Shown one piece after another: positions 38,401-45,955 of a DNA stretch of 64,000 nucleotides. Position 1 is the first letter of the stretch. Each line of letters opens with the position of its first letter. The notes beneath the pieces were generated by a model. It was not told the DNA's origin and did no database searches. It saw nothing but the letters and a program-made list of their open reading frames with translations. Both the position numbers and the translations under genes were made by a program. The stretch is from Deltaproteobacteria bacterium (GTDB taxonomy: Bacteria; JAMCPX01), in assembly GCA_023382265.1 (NCBI GenBank), contig JAMCPX010000054.1, forward strand, positions 1 to 64,000, read 5' to 3'.

Positions 38401-38751
38401 ATGATCAAGAATGAGACAATCAAAAATCAGTCAGACATTATCGATAAGCTAACAGAGGTCCTTACATCAGAAGAGGTTAAAGCATGGTTTACCCCTGGGC
38501 GATCTGCAAATGTTTTTAAGGAAAAAGAGATTGTAAACAAGCATGGCGAGTTAAAAAGAATAGACAGATTGATTGTAACTCAAGATGAAGCAATCATTGT
38601 AGATTATAAAACTGGAGGTTTAAAGGATATTGAAAAACACAAAAAACAGGTGAGAGGATATATGAATATAATCTCGGATATATATCCTACCAGACGGATA
38701 AAAGGATATCTATTGTACGTTGATCATAATAGGGTTGAAGAAGTCAGATGA
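35494..38751 (+). CDS. AddA/RecB-like UvrD-family helicase with C-terminal nuclease
   Basis: The 1085-residue protein has superfamily-1A helicase motifs in order: Walker A ASAGSGKTH (about 22-30), FTNKTANEMKERI, Walker B IDEFQD (near 385), GDKKQSIYRFKGSD, LSSNYRST, LTIHKAKGLEFPVV and YVALTRA. The C-terminal PD-(D/E)xK nuclease shows RGNIIHDILS, IDRLIV, VDYKTG and QVRGYMN. This is the layout of AddA, the helicase-nuclease of double-strand-break repair. No AddB partner is adjacent, which is unusual; it may be elsewhere. The gene follows lemA by 49 bp. Confidence 0.88.
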   Translation: MSEDVVSKETELEFPHVFQLAASAGSGKTHSLSLRYVQFLLSDSGKILNKNLRSILAITFTNKTANEMKERILRQLKLIAIPALKDDKQAAEREQILKQLKSINLGDKNFQKATDKLVEEIIRHYTDFQVRTIDSFLRSIIVASLRETNLQPDFDIAIDAMPYIEYAVDDLLSRIQTNPAVKELFIRFLDIYLNVEGKTGFYPREDIINLVNRFRYLENKKCKRIESKKITREEIDKKKYTFKKAVNNLYDIIAEENIETKYLPGKDDLIGKIDSNDFSNKLWVQHDVEYILKKQSKHFRDQLQHAWDNIRWLLFDLLITVDSSRYSAYHDILINIEKTLHEITQARGEILIDDINKYVKELTDKYNVPEIYFNLGERIFHYFIDEFQDTDRAQWNNIKDLLMEALSNGGSLFYVGDKKQSIYRFKGSDSSLFDEVIEDEGIVHILKGIYIKQLSSNYRSTALLVNFFNETFHPDYLKRMIVDNEKEQIKLRINKQIIELINDTYKGSGQAVAQNNKTQKQGGYVLVEHIESKDEQSNADASTPPDADAVEPAQDEDVYIKRIDEVIVDLHDKGTAYSDIAVLVRKNEQIEALSGKLKQKSIPVQSVQGLDIRKHHLIDEVISFLSFLNNPLDNLSFAGFITGEIFNTVSGIQTNDMHAWFVKQRGSKYLYIAFKQWQVQLWDEFIRPLFNAVGYLPAYDIVNEFIERFNVHENFSTSIGFFMHLLEMLKKREDKGENNLYSFLEYWNTKEENDNSFFVNLSSGDAVKILTIHKAKGLEFPVVILPSVSFVSLNPKSKGNDQQSMFITEDNDKLNLSYSNKMHRSILNSINEEDPSIKAYIKDQALSFIDELNTFYVALTRAGQELYIFIQDEKDPVYTLFEHKLDTNGRYEQGEHIVLKKQGKEEEDVFTAKVRASTRWQDHIFIKQPDMDSLENYKEEKRGNIIHDILSRITIVDEHIGKRISGLLDMIKNETIKNQSDIIDKLTEVLTSEEVKAWFTPGRSANVFKEKEIVNKHGELKRIDRLIVTQDEAIIVDYKTGGLKDIEKHKKQVRGYMNIISDIYPTRRIKGYLLYVDHNRVEEVR

Positions 38752-39104
38752 TTTGAAGCATACAGGAACAAGAGATCGAAACCGGACAATTCCTTTTCAT
38801 ATTAGCAACAATAAATGATTACTTATCCATTTGCTTTGAATTCTTAACCGCACTAAGATTCCCTTTGCTATTTCAATGTGGGATAATCGGTTTTTACCAC
38901 TCCGTTTAATGGCATCTAACCCGGCTTTAAAATTACAACATTTTAAGGTCTTTAATAATCCATTCTGCTGCAAGCCAAGTAAAGGTCTGCTTACTTCAAG
39001 TGCATTTATTTTAGAGGAACCCTCTCCATAGCTTTTAGAGAGGGTCCATTTTTCTGAGTAACTTTATGATAACAAAATTACCAGGTTAACAATAAACGAA
39101 TTTT
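38752..39104. other. Gene-free interval between helicase and RRM genes
   Basis: Apart from the terminator at 39019-39053 I see no supported gene. On the minus strand one frame stays open for roughly 80 codons from about 39060 to 38800 (including LEVSRPLLGLQQNGLLKTLK) but has no good start or ribosome site and no family I recognise. It may be a relic of a lost gene. Confidence 0.4.
39019..39053 (+). terminator. Rho-independent terminator
   Basis: ACCCTCTC (39019-39026) pairs with GAGAGGGT (39038-39045), loop of 11 nt, followed by CCATTTTT. The polarity fits plus-strand transcription, so it probably ends the TPM-LemA-helicase transcript, although it lies about 270 nt past the helicase stop. 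Confidence 0.7.
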
Positions 39105-39407
39105 TTATCTGTATCCACCTCTGCTGCTCCCATACCCGCCTTTTCTTGGACCATCTCTTTTCTCCATTGGTTTTGCCTCATTTACCTTGATGCTTCTTCC
39201 CTTGAAGTCAGTGCCGTTCACCTGTTCAATGGCTTTCTTAGCCTCTTCATCGTTTGGCATTTCAACGAATCCAAAACCTTTTGAGCGATCCGAGTACTTA
39301 TCCTTGATTATGGTAACACTCTGAACCGCTCCGATTTTCTCAAACAACCCTTTTACATCTTCTTCTGTGGTGTCAAACGTCAAATTGCCTACATACAGTT
39401 TTAGCAT
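39105..39407 (-). CDS. RRM-domain RNA-binding protein
   Basis: The 100-residue protein is a single RNA-recognition motif with RNP2 LYVGNL (3-8) and RNP1 KGFGFVEM (about 43-50), followed by a short Arg/Gly-rich tail (GGYGSSRGGYR). Bacterial proteins of this shape, known in cyanobacteria and deltaproteobacteria, bind RNA and are often cold-induced. It is monocistronic with a strong AAAGGAG ribosome site and a promoter candidate at 39524-39552. Confidence 0.92.
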   Translation of the reverse strand: MLKLYVGNLTFDTTEEDVKGLFEKIGAVQSVTIIKDKYSDRSKGFGFVEMPNDEEAKKAIEQVNGTDFKGRSIKVNEAKPMEKRDGPRKGGYGSSRGGYR

Positions 39408-39523
39408 TTTTTTCTCCTTTGTTTTAAGTATGACTTATTTTTATATAAAAGTAAAAGAAAACAGAGTCACGATTAAAAACCAGAACCCGCTGTTATTTTA
39501 ATGGCAGTAACATAATATTTATT

Positions 39524-39552
39524 TAATTACATCAAATAAAATTCTTTGTCAA
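39524..39552 (-). promoter_or_regulatory. Promoter candidate for the RRM protein gene
   Basis: On the minus strand TTGACA (39552-39547), 17-bp spacer, TAATTA (39529-39524) gives a leader of roughly 110 nt, which is fairly long and could have regulatory structure. In the same divergent region CCGAGAAT (39568-39575) and ATTCTCGG (39642-39649) form a widely spaced inverted repeat of unknown role. Confidence 0.5.
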
Positions 39553-39752
39553 GTATGTAAAGGCCGACCGAGAATTCAGATTTTTCAAAATCAACATCAA
39601 TAAAATCAAATAGTTAACAAGTCAAAATAGGTAAAAATGTTATTCTCGGCCAGCCTGTGTAGCTGTAAACACAATTTATGACTATTCTTTTTAAGATAAT
39701 CAACTTGACAGCTATTGTATTTGGTATTTTGTATACAATAAAGGAGCTAAAT

Positions 39753-41759
39753 ATGAAATTACGAAAAACGAATATGATGTTAACAACCATTGTGGCTGTG
39801 CTTACATTCTCAACAGTATTATCTGCAAATGCTAAAAACATTAAAAAAGCTCAATCCGTGACTCATAGTGAAGTTTCTTTATTAACAGGGAAAAAACCGT
39901 TATTCTCAAGCAGTGATTGTCTGACCTGCCATGGTATTAAAACCGAGGGAATCCCTTATGTTGATGCAGATCACTTAAAGGCGTCCGTACACTCGGGTTT
40001 AACATGCACCGACTGTCATTCAAGCATAAAATCCCTTCCGCATCCTGAGAAGCTGCCGCTGCCGAATTGCGGTGCATGCCATAGCGATGTTGAAAGTAAA
40101 TACAAAAACAGCATTCATGGCAAAGCAGTAGCAATGGGTATAACAGGGGCTGCCTATTGTTGGAGTTGTCATGGCAGGCACGATATACTTTCCGCCGACA
40201 ACCCTTCTTCCACTGTTTATCCTCAAAATCTACCATCAACATGCGGCAAATGTCATAACAGTGAAGAGTTTGCCACACGGTACAATATCCCTGTTATAAA
40301 CCCGTATAAACTTTATGAAAAAAGTATTCATGCTGTAGCGCTAAAGGATGGTTTACCTGCTGCTACCTGCTCAAGCTGTCATGGTGTCCATGATATCTTA
40401 CCGCCCAACATAACAACATCAACTATTGCAAAGACAAATGTACCAAAAACATGCGGGCAATGTCATCAGGAGCAATACGAAAATTACATACAATCATCTC
40501 ACTGGAAGTCTTTTGAGAATGGTATATCCAATGCACCGGTATGTACAGACTGTCATGCAGAACATGCTATACTGGCACAAAATAACCCCAACTCACCAAT
40601 CTATCCATTAAATATCCCCAAAACCTGTACTGATTGTCATGGTAATATAACAATGTCTGAGAATTTCGGACTACCCGCTGTTAGCTTATCGTCTTATTTG
40701 AGCAGCTTTCATGGTATTATGATAAAAGGTGGCAGCGTTATAGCCGCTAATTGTGCTTCATGTCATAGGGCGCATAAGGTTTTAGGTCCGTCCAATCCTG
40801 AATCATCGGTATATCCTGCCAATCTATCCAATACGTGCGGCAAATGCCATCCAGGTATTACAAAGGCAGATATAAAACATCTCAAAGAAATCCATGGACC
40901 AACCGGTATTGGTAGCAGGGTAATCAATATTGTCAGGACAGCATATATATGGCTTATCACGATAACCATACTCGGAATGATTCTTTTTGTATCTGCGGAC
41001 TTTGTCCGGAAGACCATCGACAGGAACAAAAAAGGTATAACAAGGCTTCCGGACGAAGGTGATTATATAAGATTCAACAAAACTGAAATTGTTTTGCATA
41101 CATTGAATTTTATCAGTTTTATTCTCCTTGCCTATACAGGCTTTGCATACCATTGGCCCAATGAGTGGTGGAGCTCATGGATTACACACATTGACAATGG
41201 TCTGATAAGGGCGTGGATTCACAGGGTATCGGGTGTGATATTGCTCATTGTATTCTTCGTTCAGGTCGTACTGATGGCTGCTACAGAGAGAGGCAGAGAA
41301 CAATTTAAAGAGCTGTTACCGGTTATTGATGATATAAAAGGTACACTGCAGTTGTTCTTCTACAATATAGGGAGAACGGACAAGAAACCCGCGTTTGGCA
41401 GATTTACACCTTTTGAAAAATTCGAATACTGGGCCCTCGCGTGGGGCAACACTGTTATGGGGGTAACGGGATTGGCCCTATGGTTCAAAACAGATATACT
41501 CAAATATATACCCTTATGGTGGTTGAACCTGTTCCTCTTAATTCATTTCTATGAGGCGCTTCTGGCTACCCTTGCGATAATATTCTGGCACTTCTACTGG
41601 GTTATATTCAATCCGGTACTGTATCCATTGAATACCTCTATTTTTACCGGCAAAATTTCTATAAATCTAATGGAAGAAGAACATCCGCTGGAACTCGCAA
41701 AACATCAATCAAAGAAGCAGACAGGGACAAGCAATACGGAAACAGACCAGTATATATAG
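39753..41759 (+). CDS. Eleven-heme cytochrome c fused to a membrane cytochrome b domain
   Basis: The protein of about 668 residues has a signal peptide (MKLRKTNMMLTTIVAVLTFS). Its periplasmic region carries eleven CxxCH heme-c sites (CLTCH, CTDCH, CGACH, CWSCH, CGKCH, CSSCH, CGQCH, CTDCH, CTDCH, CASCH, CGKCH). The C-terminal part (about 400-640) has five membrane helices with His residues (LHTLNF, WIHRVSG, LIHFYEA, FWHFYW) like cytochrome b561/FdhI. It likely passes electrons between the quinone pool and periplasmic acceptors. Start 39753 is chosen for its AAGGAG site. It needs the Ccd/Tlp system encoded at 7.7-9.6 kb or its equivalent. Confidence 0.85.
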   Translation: MKLRKTNMMLTTIVAVLTFSTVLSANAKNIKKAQSVTHSEVSLLTGKKPLFSSSDCLTCHGIKTEGIPYVDADHLKASVHSGLTCTDCHSSIKSLPHPEKLPLPNCGACHSDVESKYKNSIHGKAVAMGITGAAYCWSCHGRHDILSADNPSSTVYPQNLPSTCGKCHNSEEFATRYNIPVINPYKLYEKSIHAVALKDGLPAATCSSCHGVHDILPPNITTSTIAKTNVPKTCGQCHQEQYENYIQSSHWKSFENGISNAPVCTDCHAEHAILAQNNPNSPIYPLNIPKTCTDCHGNITMSENFGLPAVSLSSYLSSFHGIMIKGGSVIAANCASCHRAHKVLGPSNPESSVYPANLSNTCGKCHPGITKADIKHLKEIHGPTGIGSRVINIVRTAYIWLITITILGMILFVSADFVRKTIDRNKKGITRLPDEGDYIRFNKTEIVLHTLNFISFILLAYTGFAYHWPNEWWSSWITHIDNGLIRAWIHRVSGVILLIVFFVQVVLMAATERGREQFKELLPVIDDIKGTLQLFFYNIGRTDKKPAFGRFTPFEKFEYWALAWGNTVMGVTGLALWFKTDILKYIPLWWLNLFLLIHFYEALLATLAIIFWHFYWVIFNPVLYPLNTSIFTGKISINLMEEEHPLELAKHQSKKQTGTSNTETDQYI

Positions 41760-41816
41760 AAAGATGCATAGATAAGATATGGGGGTAAGATTATAATAAT
41801 TGTATAGGGCGTGGTC

Positions 41817-43949
41817 TTACATGATCCATTCAAGAAATATTTTCATCTCTGTTTGTGATTCAAGGTAACACGATGCATTGCTGTTTTTACCTATACTTAT
41901 GGAGATGCCCATTTGGTTTATCACCTTAAATGCATCATCATCGGTAGTATCATCACCGATATAAATGGGCATTTTCCCTGCACCAAAGTTTTTGAGTATC
42001 CATACGACGGCGTCCCCTTTATTCCATACATTGAGTGGCCTTACCTCGAACACTTTTTTGCCTGTCACTATTCTAAGTTTATCCATATACCCATCTGCTA
42101 CATTCCAGAATTTTTCAACCATCTTTTTTATATTCTCCTGCCGTACATTCCTATAATGGATACCGAGGGTAATGGTTTTATCTTCCACCAAAACGCCGTC
42201 TATATTTATCAACGCCGCGGATATTTTTTCTTTGAATTCATTTAACAGTCCGGCATCGGAAGGTTCGTAGCCTTTGGTGACTATAGTACTGCCGTCCCAT
42301 ATTTCTGCTCCATGATTTCCAGCATAGATAATATCTTTTATATTTATCTTGTCCATTATATCGGCAAGTTTCCTGCCGCTTATAATCGCTACCGGATACT
42401 TCGATTTCAGCCTGTTGAGTATATCGCGAATACTTTCATCCAGTACTGCGGCCTGGGGTGTATCTACGATGGGTGTAAGCGTGCCGTCATAATCGAAAAA
42501 CAGGAAAACACCGTTTGATGCACCCTGTACGGACGAATGACATTCCCCGAGCGCCCCGATAAAATCGTCTGTCCATCTCCTGAGGTTATTGATTTTAACA
42601 TGTTCGCGCAGTGCCCTCATCCTGCTCCTCTTTTCTTCGACAGGCATAAGCAGGGCTTTCTTGATAGTTTCGGCAAAGGTCTCTATGTCGTAAGGATTCA
42701 AAGGCAAAGCCCCGGTGAGTTCCTCCGATGCACCGGCAAATTCGCTAAGTATGATAACACCCTTTTCATCTACCTGAGATGCGATGTATTCTTTTGCGAC
42801 AAGGTTCATGCCGTCGTATACAGAGCTTATTATGGCAACATCCGCTATGCGGTAATACAGAGCGAGGTCTTTATGCTCTATCTTCGTCGTAATGTATGCA
42901 ATGGGCTTCCATGCACCTGTCGAGTACTTATCATTGATCCTGTGTATAAGCTCTTCCACGGATTTCTTATAACTTATATACGGTTCGCTTAACCGAGTCG
43001 GCACCGCAATCTGGATAAAGGTAAATTTTCCTATAAAACTGTGATATTTGTCAAAAAAAAGATCGATTGCCTGAAGTCTTTTCAATAATGCCTTTGTATA
43101 TTCCAGCCTGTCGACGCCTATTCCGGTATATCCATCCTTTATACCGAGTTGCGACCTTAAGTGGTTTATTGAATGTTGTTTTTTGGAGAGAGCCATGGAA
43201 CTGAAGCTGTCAAAGTCGACACTTATAGGAAATGATTTTAACCGGGTACTGTGCCCGTGATAGATGACGGATGCGCTTTCATAATCGATATCCGCGTTCA
43301 AACCTTCCCGGGCACAATTCATAAAGTTTTTAACGAACAATGGTATCTGAAAGCCTATGAGATCGTTTGCCAGCAATCCTTCGAGTATATCTTTGGCCTG
43401 CGGCAATATCCTGAATGTACTCCAGTCCGGCCACGGAATGTGCCAGAAATGTCCGGTTGTTACCGAAGGGAGCGTCTCTTTGATAAACAGAGGAACAAGG
43501 CATAGATGGTAATCGTGTATCCATACGGCGGTACCGGTGATAGCCTGTTCCATTTGTTCAATCACGGCATCTGCAAATTTCCGGTTTACCTTTTTGTAGT
43601 AATCCCAGTACTGCTTTTTATAGTAAACCCTGTCCAGTGTCAGGTGTGATAACGGCCAGAGGACCCTGTTGGAATATCCTGCATAATAGTTGTCCACCTC
43701 GTTTTGATTGAGCCACACCCTCTTCAGAGTGTATGAAGGGCCGGATTGAGGGACGGAGACACAGTTACGCCCGTCTACAACCCCTCTGTCCCCGCTGCCG
43801 CTTCCCCATGCTATCCATATCCCGTTTAAGGTTTTTAAGACGTTGTCAAGGGCGGATGTAAGCCCTCCCGCGGGTTTTTCTACACTGATATTATTGCCTG
43901 TTTTTCTATGGATATAGGGTTCTCTGTTGGAGACCACTATCAATCTCAT
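41817..43949 (-). CDS. otsAB: Bifunctional trehalose-6-phosphate synthase/phosphatase (OtsA-OtsB fusion)
   Basis: The 710-residue protein begins with a GT20 domain (about 1-465; VVSNREPY, KPAGGLTSAL, VWIHDYHLCLVP, GVDRLEYTKALLKRL, DGMNLVAKEY). A HAD phosphatase follows (about 480-710), with catalytic Asp in FFDYDGTLTP and the motif GDDTTDDDAF. It makes trehalose from UDP-glucose and glucose-6-phosphate in one polypeptide. It is last in a minus-strand cluster with TreT and DUF5752. Both catalytic halves look intact. Confidence 0.93.
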   Translation of the reverse strand: MRLIVVSNREPYIHRKTGNNISVEKPAGGLTSALDNVLKTLNGIWIAWGSGSGDRGVVDGRNCVSVPQSGPSYTLKRVWLNQNEVDNYYAGYSNRVLWPLSHLTLDRVYYKKQYWDYYKKVNRKFADAVIEQMEQAITGTAVWIHDYHLCLVPLFIKETLPSVTTGHFWHIPWPDWSTFRILPQAKDILEGLLANDLIGFQIPLFVKNFMNCAREGLNADIDYESASVIYHGHSTRLKSFPISVDFDSFSSMALSKKQHSINHLRSQLGIKDGYTGIGVDRLEYTKALLKRLQAIDLFFDKYHSFIGKFTFIQIAVPTRLSEPYISYKKSVEELIHRINDKYSTGAWKPIAYITTKIEHKDLALYYRIADVAIISSVYDGMNLVAKEYIASQVDEKGVIILSEFAGASEELTGALPLNPYDIETFAETIKKALLMPVEEKRSRMRALREHVKINNLRRWTDDFIGALGECHSSVQGASNGVFLFFDYDGTLTPIVDTPQAAVLDESIRDILNRLKSKYPVAIISGRKLADIMDKINIKDIIYAGNHGAEIWDGSTIVTKGYEPSDAGLLNEFKEKISAALINIDGVLVEDKTITLGIHYRNVRQENIKKMVEKFWNVADGYMDKLRIVTGKKVFEVRPLNVWNKGDAVVWILKNFGAGKMPIYIGDDTTDDDAFKVINQMGISISIGKNSNASCYLESQTEMKIFLEWIM

Positions 43950-43950
43950 T

Positions 43951-44075
43951 GTAATCCTTTACTGAAGGGTTTGAAAGGAACTTCAAATCTCTCCCCTCTC
44001 CCCCCTTTTCTAAAGGAGGGCAGGGGGGATTTACCACACCTAACAGGGGTATTACACAATAGGGTAATCCTTTAC
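43951..44075. repeat. Small hairpin element flanked by a 12-nt direct repeat
   Basis: GTAATCCTTTAC occurs at 43951-43962 and again at 44064-44075. The 101 bp between contain a CT-rich stem (CCCCCCTTTTC, then TAAAGGAGGGCAGGGGGG, within 43985-44032) bounded by AAATC and GATTT. Similar CCCCCCTTT/AAAGGAGGG palindromes are dispersed repeats in many bacterial genomes. The copy nearest otsA provides its AAAGGA ribosome site. It may be a MITE-like insertion with a target duplication. Confidence 0.5.
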
Positions 44076-44083
44076 CTTTCATT

Positions 44084-45301
44084 TCACAGTTCCATAGAAG
44101 TCTTTGATTTGTTTAGCATAGCATACCACACGAACAGGTAGTCACGTATCTGCCGTGTGATAAGAAAATGATTGCGCACATACTGTCTTGCATTTTCGCC
44201 CATTTTGCTTGCCATATCGGGGTTGTTCAGTATACGCCGGATCCTGAAGGCGGATCCTTCTTCCGAGTTTACGAGGAATCCGGTAACGCCATCGATGATC
44301 TGTGCAGGAATACCGCCTACATTACCTCCGATAACCGGTTTGCCTTTCCACATTGCCTCGGTAACCGTCAGTCCAAAACCCTCTTTCAGGGACTTCTGCA
44401 GCACAACGGTTGCCATTCTCTGAAGGGCGTTTATATCTTTATCGCTGAACGTCGGCAGCAGCAGAATGTGGATATCCGGATCGCTGCCGGCAAACTCTGT
44501 CACCTCACGGATCACTGCTTCTCCCTCGGGATCATCCGTTGCAGAACTGCCGGCAAGCACCAGTCTGCATTCGTTATATTTTTTAACCATTCTGTATGCC
44601 CTGATAACGCCCTTGGGGTCTTTAAACCGGTCAAACCTTGAAACCTGCAATATTATAGGTTTGTCCAGAGGAATTTTAAACCTGCTTGCCACCTCATTGA
44701 TCTCATCTGCCGTCAAATCATTGTTCTTCTCGCTCAGCGGGTCTATCGTCGGCGTTATGATGAATTCATCCAAAGGCATTTGTTTTGCAAACTTCGACAC
44801 CGAAAAAATCGCTGCGTCATATTTGCCCGCATAAGCGGATATTCTGTTCCAAACCTCCTGGACCGGATTGGCCACATCGATATGACATCTCCATATCCAT
44901 AGCCCCTTATCCCTGAATTTTATTAAGGGTACAGGCTGCGGATCGTGTATAAATACTACATCGGCATTTAGATCCAGTGTTTTTGCATTCTTCTCGTTGA
45001 TGGCATCATGATACTTCCACATATCGTCCGTAAACTCTTCAGGCAGCCCCTGTAAACTGTTGTGGATCTTTTTTGTTATGGTAAAGAACCTTTGATCCCC
45101 CTGAATAACCTCCCATCTTACCACAATGCCAAGCTTGCTCAACAACGGGGTCATCCTGCCGAGTATCTCGGCTACACCGCCGCCTGCCTTGGTAGAGTTT
45201 ATATGAAGGAATTGCTTGGACGAAAGTTTGTTTGCAAGCCTGGAGATAAGCTGGAGGTCCGATTTTGGAGATATGCCCGAGTAATCCGACAGTTGTAACA
45301 T
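44084..45301 (-). CDS. treT: Trehalose synthase TreT-like GT4 glycosyltransferase
   Basis: The 405-residue enzyme matches TreT: HINSTKAGGGVAEIL near the N-terminus, VFIHDPQPVPLI, WRCHIDVANP, VSRFDRFKDPKGV and the C-terminal nucleotide site KEGFGLTVTEAMWKGKPVIG. TreT joins nucleotide-glucose and free glucose directly into trehalose, often reversibly. The gene directly follows DUF5752 (stop and start adjoining) and precedes the OtsA-OtsB gene, so two independent trehalose routes are clustered. Confidence 0.88.
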   Translation of the reverse strand: MLQLSDYSGISPKSDLQLISRLANKLSSKQFLHINSTKAGGGVAEILGRMTPLLSKLGIVVRWEVIQGDQRFFTITKKIHNSLQGLPEEFTDDMWKYHDAINEKNAKTLDLNADVVFIHDPQPVPLIKFRDKGLWIWRCHIDVANPVQEVWNRISAYAGKYDAAIFSVSKFAKQMPLDEFIITPTIDPLSEKNNDLTADEINEVASRFKIPLDKPIILQVSRFDRFKDPKGVIRAYRMVKKYNECRLVLAGSSATDDPEGEAVIREVTEFAGSDPDIHILLLPTFSDKDINALQRMATVVLQKSLKEGFGLTVTEAMWKGKPVIGGNVGGIPAQIIDGVTGFLVNSEEGSAFRIRRILNNPDMASKMGENARQYVRNHFLITRQIRDYLFVWYAMLNKSKTSMEL

Positions 45302-45955
45302 CTATAGTGTCTCCATATCCTTTTGTACCTTCTGTTCGACTATCTGAACGATAAGCCTTCTCATGCCCTCAATATCATACATAAAAGGGTCGATGTGCAC
45401 GAGTTTTTCAGAAAGTTCTTTTTCATTTAACTCTTCTTTTAACCACAGGGAGAAGTCATCCGGTCCGTGCATGCCATGGATCCTTCCTTCGTAAAAATGG
45501 TAGTATATGGAACTGCTGTCCACATATTTTAAAGCCTGTAAAAATTCAGCGAGATTATGGGCTATAATCCCTGTTGGGAAAACAATAGTTGCCGATTCGT
45601 TAAAATAGAATTCATTGCCTTTCATAGAAGGCCGTGGTTCAGGGAAATGTGCAAGGTAATCATCGATTACCCTCGCTATTTCTTCTCGCAGGGCTGATAT
45701 TGTATTGAAATCATACGGATCCACACTGGAAAGGTGCTCTGCAAGCGTATGTTCTTCCAGACTTTCGCCAACCCATTGGGAGAAGTCATTTGTATATTCA
45801 AGAATGTGTTCTTTTAAGAAATATTTATAGGTATGATGAAAGATAGACGCATCGCTTACTTCTTTGATACCATGCTCCAGCTCTTTGATAGTGCCTGCGT
45901 TTCTCTGTGCGGACTTCAGTATGTTTGTGCATTGCCTAAATATAAACGGTTTCAT
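45302..45955 (-). CDS. DUF5752-family protein with internal duplication
   Basis: The 217-residue protein contains two similar halves. Residues around 38-100 (FHHTYKYFLKEH, NDFSQWV, ESLEEHTLAEHLSSVDPYDF) repeat at about 145-205 (IYYHFYEGRIHG, DDFSLWL, KEELNEKELSEKLVHIDPFMY). Such proteins are recurrently found beside trehalose or sucrose glycosyltransferases, but no reaction is known. It overlaps the MBL gene by 4 bp upstream and abuts treT downstream, so its job is presumably tied to trehalose or glycogen metabolism. Confidence 0.7.
   Translation of the reverse strand: MKPFIFRQCTNILKSAQRNAGTIKELEHGIKEVSDASIFHHTYKYFLKEHILEYTNDFSQWVGESLEEHTLAEHLSSVDPYDFNTISALREEIARVIDDYLAHFPEPRPSMKGNEFYFNESATIVFPTGIIAHNLAEFLQALKYVDSSSIYYHFYEGRIHGMHGPDDFSLWLKEELNEKELSEKLVHIDPFMYDIEGMRRLIVQIVEQKVQKDMETL

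Noticed and set aside
38800-39060. Minus-strand open frame of about 80 codons
   Set aside because: No start codon with a ribosome site and no recognisable family; it also runs through the terminator hairpin.
42537-42992. Plus-strand ORF of 151 codons
   Set aside because: Antisense to the conserved OtsA domain; no ribosome site or motif.
44168-44834. Plus-strand ORFs of up to 157 codons
   Set aside because: They are shadows of treT, whose motifs are clear on the minus strand.
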